From: Paenibacillus dendrobii
GTDB lineage: Bacteria > Bacillota > Bacilli > Paenibacillales > Paenibacillaceae
Direction: 5' to 3'
Assembly: GCF_009807035.1 (NCBI RefSeq)
Contig: NZ_WUBI01000004.1
Span: 1-64,000 of the forward strand
DNA: 64,000 nucleotides
Part shown: in pieces, positions 60,275 to 64,000 of the stretch
Position numbering within the stretch: the first letter of the stretch is position 1
Layout of the letters: every line of letters begins with the position of its first letter
Notes under the pieces: generated by a model
Databases searched by the model: none
The model's input: the letters and a program-made list of their open reading frames with translations, nothing else
Told to the model about the DNA's origin: nothing
Program-made: the position numbers and the translations under genes

Positions 60275-61006
60275 ATGAAAATTACACGGTGGCTGATCAA
60301 AGTGGTACTGACAGTAGCATTGATCAGCGGATTGACCGTAATGACGACCGGAGTTATCGTAAACAGCTATGTGCAATCCCTGCTATCAAGTTTTAATATA
60401 ACGCTTGAGGGGCAATCTCTTAGCTTGGGCAGTATGATGAAAGGAATGCTAGGCTTCAAGAGCGGAGGCAGCGCTGACAAGACGTCTGAGACGAAAGACA
60501 ATGCACAAACACCAGAGAAAAAGGATACAGCAGATCTGTCCGGTTCGAATGATAAAAGCTCACTTACCGGCGGCAGCGTCGGGACATCTGACAGCGATAT
60601 TTCCAGTAGCGGGGAGAATAAACCTGCTGACGGCAGCACGGACGGCAGCAGGGGTACAGACGCTAACTCTGCGGAAAGCGGGGAAGCGCCGGATAACGCG
60701 GTGCCGGTCATGGGTCAGGGACTGATCGGGCAATCTGCTGCGGAAAGCCAATCGGCCCAGGATCAGCAGGTGTTAATCAGTCCGGATGATGTGGCCAAGA
60801 AAAAGCAGGAGCTGACCACCAGCGAGAAGGAGCAGATCTTCAGTATTCTGATGACGAAGCTGCCCCAAGCGGAGATGCAGAAAATTTCAAGCGCTATGGA
60901 GGATGGACTGACGGAAGATGAATTAAAAACGATCGAGGACTCCATATCCAAGTATTTGAGCACCGAAGAGTATAATGTATTAAAAGGGATGCTGGAGCAG
61001 GAATAG
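60275..61006 (+). CDS. Membrane-anchored protein of unknown function
   Basis: The 243-residue protein has an N-terminal membrane anchor (residues about 8-30, LIKVVLTVALISGLTVMTTG), then a low-complexity Ser/Gly/Asp/Lys region to about residue 165, and a charged helical C-terminal domain (TTSEKEQIFSILMTKLPQAEMQ, LTEDELKTIEDSISKYLSTEEY). I recognise no family. ATG 60275 follows AAAGGAGG. It has its own terminator, so it is a single-gene unit between purA and the peptidase. Confidence 0.8.
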   Translation: MKITRWLIKVVLTVALISGLTVMTTGVIVNSYVQSLLSSFNITLEGQSLSLGSMMKGMLGFKSGGSADKTSETKDNAQTPEKKDTADLSGSNDKSSLTGGSVGTSDSDISSSGENKPADGSTDGSRGTDANSAESGEAPDNAVPVMGQGLIGQSAAESQSAQDQQVLISPDDVAKKKQELTTSEKEQIFSILMTKLPQAEMQKISSAMEDGLTEDELKTIEDSISKYLSTEEYNVLKGMLEQE

Positions 61007-61126
61007 TATCCGGAATTGAATTAGGTCGACACTCGAAATATCAAATAAACACGGCGTTCATGGAGATAAATGTTATCTTTTTGTAATCAGCATGGATTAA
61101 CCCTTACGAGTATATAAAGCCCAAAG

Positions 61127-61150
61127 CCCGCTCCCGGAGCGGGTTTATTT
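61127..61150 (+). terminator. Terminator after the unknown membrane-anchored gene
   Basis: CCCGCTC pairs with GAGCGGG around a 3-base loop, followed by TTTATTT. Confidence 0.78.
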
Positions 61151-61292
61151 GCTAATTGCACAGAGTTGAATTGTTAACTGACCTTGTGTTAAAGTAGACG
61201 AGGGTGTAAAAAGGTATCAAAATTTTAACCTTTTTGTCTAATGATTTGTAAAATCTATGACCCCCGATACACATCGCACAAGGGAGAGTATT

Positions 61293-62849
61293 ATGAAAGG
61301 TTTGAGTGATTTTCGCCAAACGGAAGAGACGCAGGCCGAAGAAACAGCGGCAAAGCATGCTTCCGGGCACGAAGAACATGACGGCATGAGCACTTCTACC
61401 CTGGGTGGGCCAAAAGGGCGAAGATGGAGTGCTGCCCGGAAATGGATCGTAGGCGCGGCTGGTGCAGCCGTGGTAATTACGGGTCTCGTATTTGCCGGCA
61501 ATCAATATGTCGATGCCAAGACGGTTCCTTACTATCATGTCTACATACATGGGGAAGAGGTCGGAACGATTGATGATCCGGCACGCGTTGAACAATTATA
61601 TAGCCAGAAACGGCAGGAATATCAAGATAAGTATCCGGATGTGGCGATGGAGCTGCATACCGAGGGAATTACAACGAAGTTGGAAAAGGGCTTTAAAGCT
61701 GAGCCCGAAACTCAGAAAACGATCGACAAGCTTAGCGGTATGCTAAAAGCTTACGCAGAAGGCGTAGAGTTAAAGGTGGACGGCAAAGTTGTAGGCATCG
61801 TTAAGGATCAGGCCACGGTGGATGCCGCCTTGGAAAAAGTGAAGCAGAAATACGCGCCGCAAGCCGCGGCAACCGCTGCAGCAAACGGTGCGGGCGTAAA
61901 GAAGCTGGCTTCGAGCAAAACGGCCAAGCCTCAATATATTGCAGCGAATCCGGCCGTGAAATCGGTGAACATCGAGGAGAAAGTGACCTTTGCTCCGGTA
62001 GAAACGGACCCGAACAAGGTTCTGACCGCTGAAGAGGCAGCCAAGCTGCTGCTTACGGGGAAAGATGCTCCACTGCTTTACACCGTTGATGAAGGCGACA
62101 CGATCAGTTCGATTGCCGGCCAGTTTCATGTCAGCCAGAAGGAGATATTTGCGAATAATCCGCAGATCAAAGAAAAATACTTGCAAATTGGCGATCAGCT
62201 GCAGCTAACGGTACCGAAGCCTCCTCTGACCGTCACGACCGTAGAGAAAGTATCCGAGCAGGTGGCGACAGCGCCTGATATTGAAATTCGTAAATCCAAG
62301 GATCTCCCTGCGGGCAAAAGCAAGGTCGTACGTCCGGGTCAGGAAGGCCTAAAGGTTATGAATTATGTTGTCACAAAGCAAAACGGCAAAGTCGTTGATG
62401 AGCAATGGGTGGGGCAGAGCGTCGTGAAAGCTTCGCTCAAGGAAGTGGTGCTGCAGGGAACCAAGGTTCCGGGCAAAGGCTCTGGCAAATTCGCTTGGCC
62501 GGTGAGTGGTGCCAGAATCTCCAGTTCCTATGGCTCGCGATGGGGAAAGATGCATAAAGGCCTCGATATCGTCTCAGGCAACCGGACGATCAAGGCTGCG
62601 GATGATGGCACGGTCACGTTCACCGGACAGATCAACGGATATGGCAACGCCATTATCATCAGCCATGGCAATGGCTATGAAACACTGTACGGGCATTTGC
62701 AGAGCATATCGACTCATTCGGGCGCACATGTGAACCAGGGTGACAAGATTGGCGTTATGGGCAGCACTGGCCGTTCCACCGGTACCCATCTCCATTTTGA
62801 AATCCATAAGTCGGGTTCCATTCAAAATCCGATGAAATATTTGAATTGA
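61293..62849 (+). CDS. Peptidoglycan endopeptidase with LysM, G5 and M23 domains
   Basis: The 518-residue protein has a cytoplasmic tail, a membrane segment (about residues 52-70), a central region, a LysM module (YTVDEGDTISSIAGQFHVSQKEIFANNP, about 267-300), a G5 domain, and an M23 metallopeptidase domain with HKGLDI, HGNGYETLYGHL and the HLHFE motif. It likely cuts peptidoglycan cross-links outside the cell. ATG 61293 follows AAGGGAG; a 12-codon longer frame lacks a site. It lies directly upstream of walR-walK, the regulators of cell-wall hydrolases. Confidence 0.93.
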   Translation: MKGLSDFRQTEETQAEETAAKHASGHEEHDGMSTSTLGGPKGRRWSAARKWIVGAAGAAVVITGLVFAGNQYVDAKTVPYYHVYIHGEEVGTIDDPARVEQLYSQKRQEYQDKYPDVAMELHTEGITTKLEKGFKAEPETQKTIDKLSGMLKAYAEGVELKVDGKVVGIVKDQATVDAALEKVKQKYAPQAAATAAANGAGVKKLASSKTAKPQYIAANPAVKSVNIEEKVTFAPVETDPNKVLTAEEAAKLLLTGKDAPLLYTVDEGDTISSIAGQFHVSQKEIFANNPQIKEKYLQIGDQLQLTVPKPPLTVTTVEKVSEQVATAPDIEIRKSKDLPAGKSKVVRPGQEGLKVMNYVVTKQNGKVVDEQWVGQSVVKASLKEVVLQGTKVPGKGSGKFAWPVSGARISSSYGSRWGKMHKGLDIVSGNRTIKAADDGTVTFTGQINGYGNAIIISHGNGYETLYGHLQSISTHSGAHVNQGDKIGVMGSTGRSTGTHLHFEIHKSGSIQNPMKYLN

Positions 62850-63093
62850 TTTTGATCATACACGTTCAGCAATCATACACGAATATCTTATAGACAGGCA
62901 CTGCCTCTTTCCTTGGGGGTGGTGCTTTTGTTTTGAGAAATATGCATGGATGGTGGGAACAGGGAGGGCGTGATGGCAGTTTTTTTAGCGATATACCGGA
63001 AAATCCTTGCTAAAGCGCTTGGACAGGATGTGACGCGAAGTCAGGTATGGTAAAATAAAAGTACGAGTGACTGATGAACGGGGTGAGAAGCGG

Positions 63094-63825
63094 ATGCAGG
63101 GAACCATTCTGGTAGTGGATGATGAACAGCCCATTGCCGACATATTAAAGTTCAATTTGGAAAAAGAGGGTTATGAGGTGATCTGCACCTTTGATGGCGT
63201 CAGTGCGGTCGAGATGGCGGTCTCTATTCGGCCGGATCTGATGCTCCTGGATTTGATGCTTCCAGGCAAGGATGGCATGGACGTCTGCCGCGAGCTGCGC
63301 GCCCAGGGCCTGCATATGCCGATTATCATGCTGACTGCCAAGGATGGTGAGATTGACAAGGTGCTGGGCCTCGAACTTGGCGCGGATGATTACGTCACGA
63401 AGCCGTTCAGTACGCGCGAGCTTCTTGCGCGGGTGAAGGCGCAGATGCGGCGCCAGACCAAGCCGGTGGGCACGGAGGCTGCCACAGTGGCCGCGCCTGA
63501 GCCCAAGCAAGGCATCCAGTTGTTTGATCTTTTTATAGATACCGATATGTACTTGGTGTACAAAGACGGCGAAGCCTTGGATTTGACGCATCGCGAATAT
63601 GAGCTGGTGTATTATCTGGTGAAGAATGCAGGTAAAGTCATGACGCGGGAGCATCTGCTCCAGGCAGTATGGGGCTTTGAATATTTCGGCGATGTCCGAA
63701 CGGTGGACGTGACGATTCGGAGGCTGCGGGAGAAGATCGAGGAGAATCCGAGCAAGCCGGAGTATATTTTGACGCGCAGGGGTCTCGGGTACGTGATGCG
63801 CAGTCCCAAAAACGGAGGCCTGTAA
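63094..63825 (+). CDS. walR: Response regulator WalR (YycF)
   Basis: The 243-residue OmpR-type regulator has a receiver with D53 in LLDLMLPGKDG and a C-terminal winged helix (LTHREYELVYYLVKNAGKVMTREHLLQAVWG, VDVTIRRLREKIEENP). WalRK is the essential cell-wall two-component system of Bacillota; purA-walR is the expected order. A short Pro/Ala linker joins the domains. ATG 63094 follows GGGGTGAG. It ends directly before walK. Confidence 0.95.
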   Translation: MQGTILVVDDEQPIADILKFNLEKEGYEVICTFDGVSAVEMAVSIRPDLMLLDLMLPGKDGMDVCRELRAQGLHMPIIMLTAKDGEIDKVLGLELGADDYVTKPFSTRELLARVKAQMRRQTKPVGTEAATVAAPEPKQGIQLFDLFIDTDMYLVYKDGEALDLTHREYELVYYLVKNAGKVMTREHLLQAVWGFEYFGDVRTVDVTIRRLREKIEENPSKPEYILTRRGLGYVMRSPKNGGL

Positions 63826-64000
63826 ATGAAATGGACCTCCTTTTTCCGCACCATTCAGGCGAAGCTGATCATTATTTACGTACTGCTGATTTTGATCGCT
63901 ATGCAGTTGATTGGTGTTTATTTCGTGAGCGCCATGAAAAACTCGCTGACCCGAAATTTTACGCAGGACCTGCAGGAGAGAGCTGAGCTTTTGTCCGTAC
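63826..64000 (+). CDS. walK: Sensor histidine kinase WalK (YycG), N-terminal part
   Basis: Only the first 58 codons are in the window: a short basic N terminus (MKWTSFFRTIQAKL) and the first membrane segment (IIIYVLLILIAMQLIGVYFV), then the start of the extracellular loop. The match to WalK is from position and the typical FFRTIQAKLIIIYVLLI start. It begins at the base after the walR stop codon, after CGGAGG. Confidence 0.92.
   Translation, partial: MKWTSFFRTIQAKLIIIYVLLILIAMQLIGVYFVSAMKNSLTRNFTQDLQERAELLSV

Noticed and set aside
61082..61258. TGTAAT/TGTAAA half-sites resembling WalR boxes upstream of the M23 peptidase
   Set aside because: Second halves match only two to four of six positions, and the best one lies on the far side of a terminator.
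1..64000. CRISPR arrays, insertion sequences, prophage or toxin-antitoxin loci
   Set aside because: No spaced repeats, transposase, integrase or phage-like genes were seen anywhere in the window.

Overview
The window is the chromosomal replication-origin region of a Gram-positive, endospore-forming Bacillota bacterium, most probably Paenibacillus or a close relative. This rests on the Bacillus-type gene order around dnaA, the Noc-Soj-Spo0J module with exact parS sites, sporulation-linked genes (yyaC, spoIIIJ/jag, a YheC/D-type ATP-grasp gene), protein character and moderate G+C. No phage, insertion sequence or CRISPR array was seen.

Layout. oriC lies at about 10.6-12.6 kb and splits the window into two oppositely transcribed halves. 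Left of it, nearly all genes are on the minus strand: dnaA, dnaN, yaaA, recF, remB, gyrB, gyrA, an HD-GYP phosphodiesterase gene and the 5' end of a 16S rRNA gene. The exception is a plus-strand ATP-grasp gene between gyrA and gyrB. Right of oriC, genes are on the plus strand: rpmH, rnpA, yidC, jag, mnmE, mnmG, rsmG, noc, soj, spo0J; then a cysteine-desulfurase-like gene, DUF4446, DUF3343, an MscS channel, DUF951, tRNA-Ser, rpsF-ssb-rpsR. Only yyaC and a yjzC-like gene run the other way. Transcription is therefore largely co-directional with replication.

From 29.8 to 53.2 kb the conserved order is interrupted by accessory loci. A carbohydrate cluster holds a YesM/YesN-type two-component system, two LplB/YtcP-type permeases, a lipoprotein binding protein, a GH125 alpha-mannosidase, an unassigned 1050-residue clan GH-A-like hydrolase and a GH38 alpha-mannosidase. 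It looks like an import-then-degrade route for alpha-mannosides or N-glycan pieces. A complete oligopeptide ABC transporter (SBP, B, C, D, F) follows, preceded by an 870-bp regulatory region with two promoter candidates and several palindromes. Then come an LCP-family gene and a CBS-domain gene. The core order resumes with mazG-like, yybS, gdpP, rplI, dnaB, purA, a membrane-anchored protein of unknown function, a LysM-G5-M23 peptidase and walR-walK (walK cut by the window end).

The points most worth a second look are: GyrA with valine at the quinolone-determining serine position; an origin unwinding element with DnaA-trios; a parS site that is the core of the rsmG terminator hairpin; the mannoside cluster with a hydrolase of unclear family; the palindrome-rich opp leader; and a triple KDGH repeat inside GdpP.
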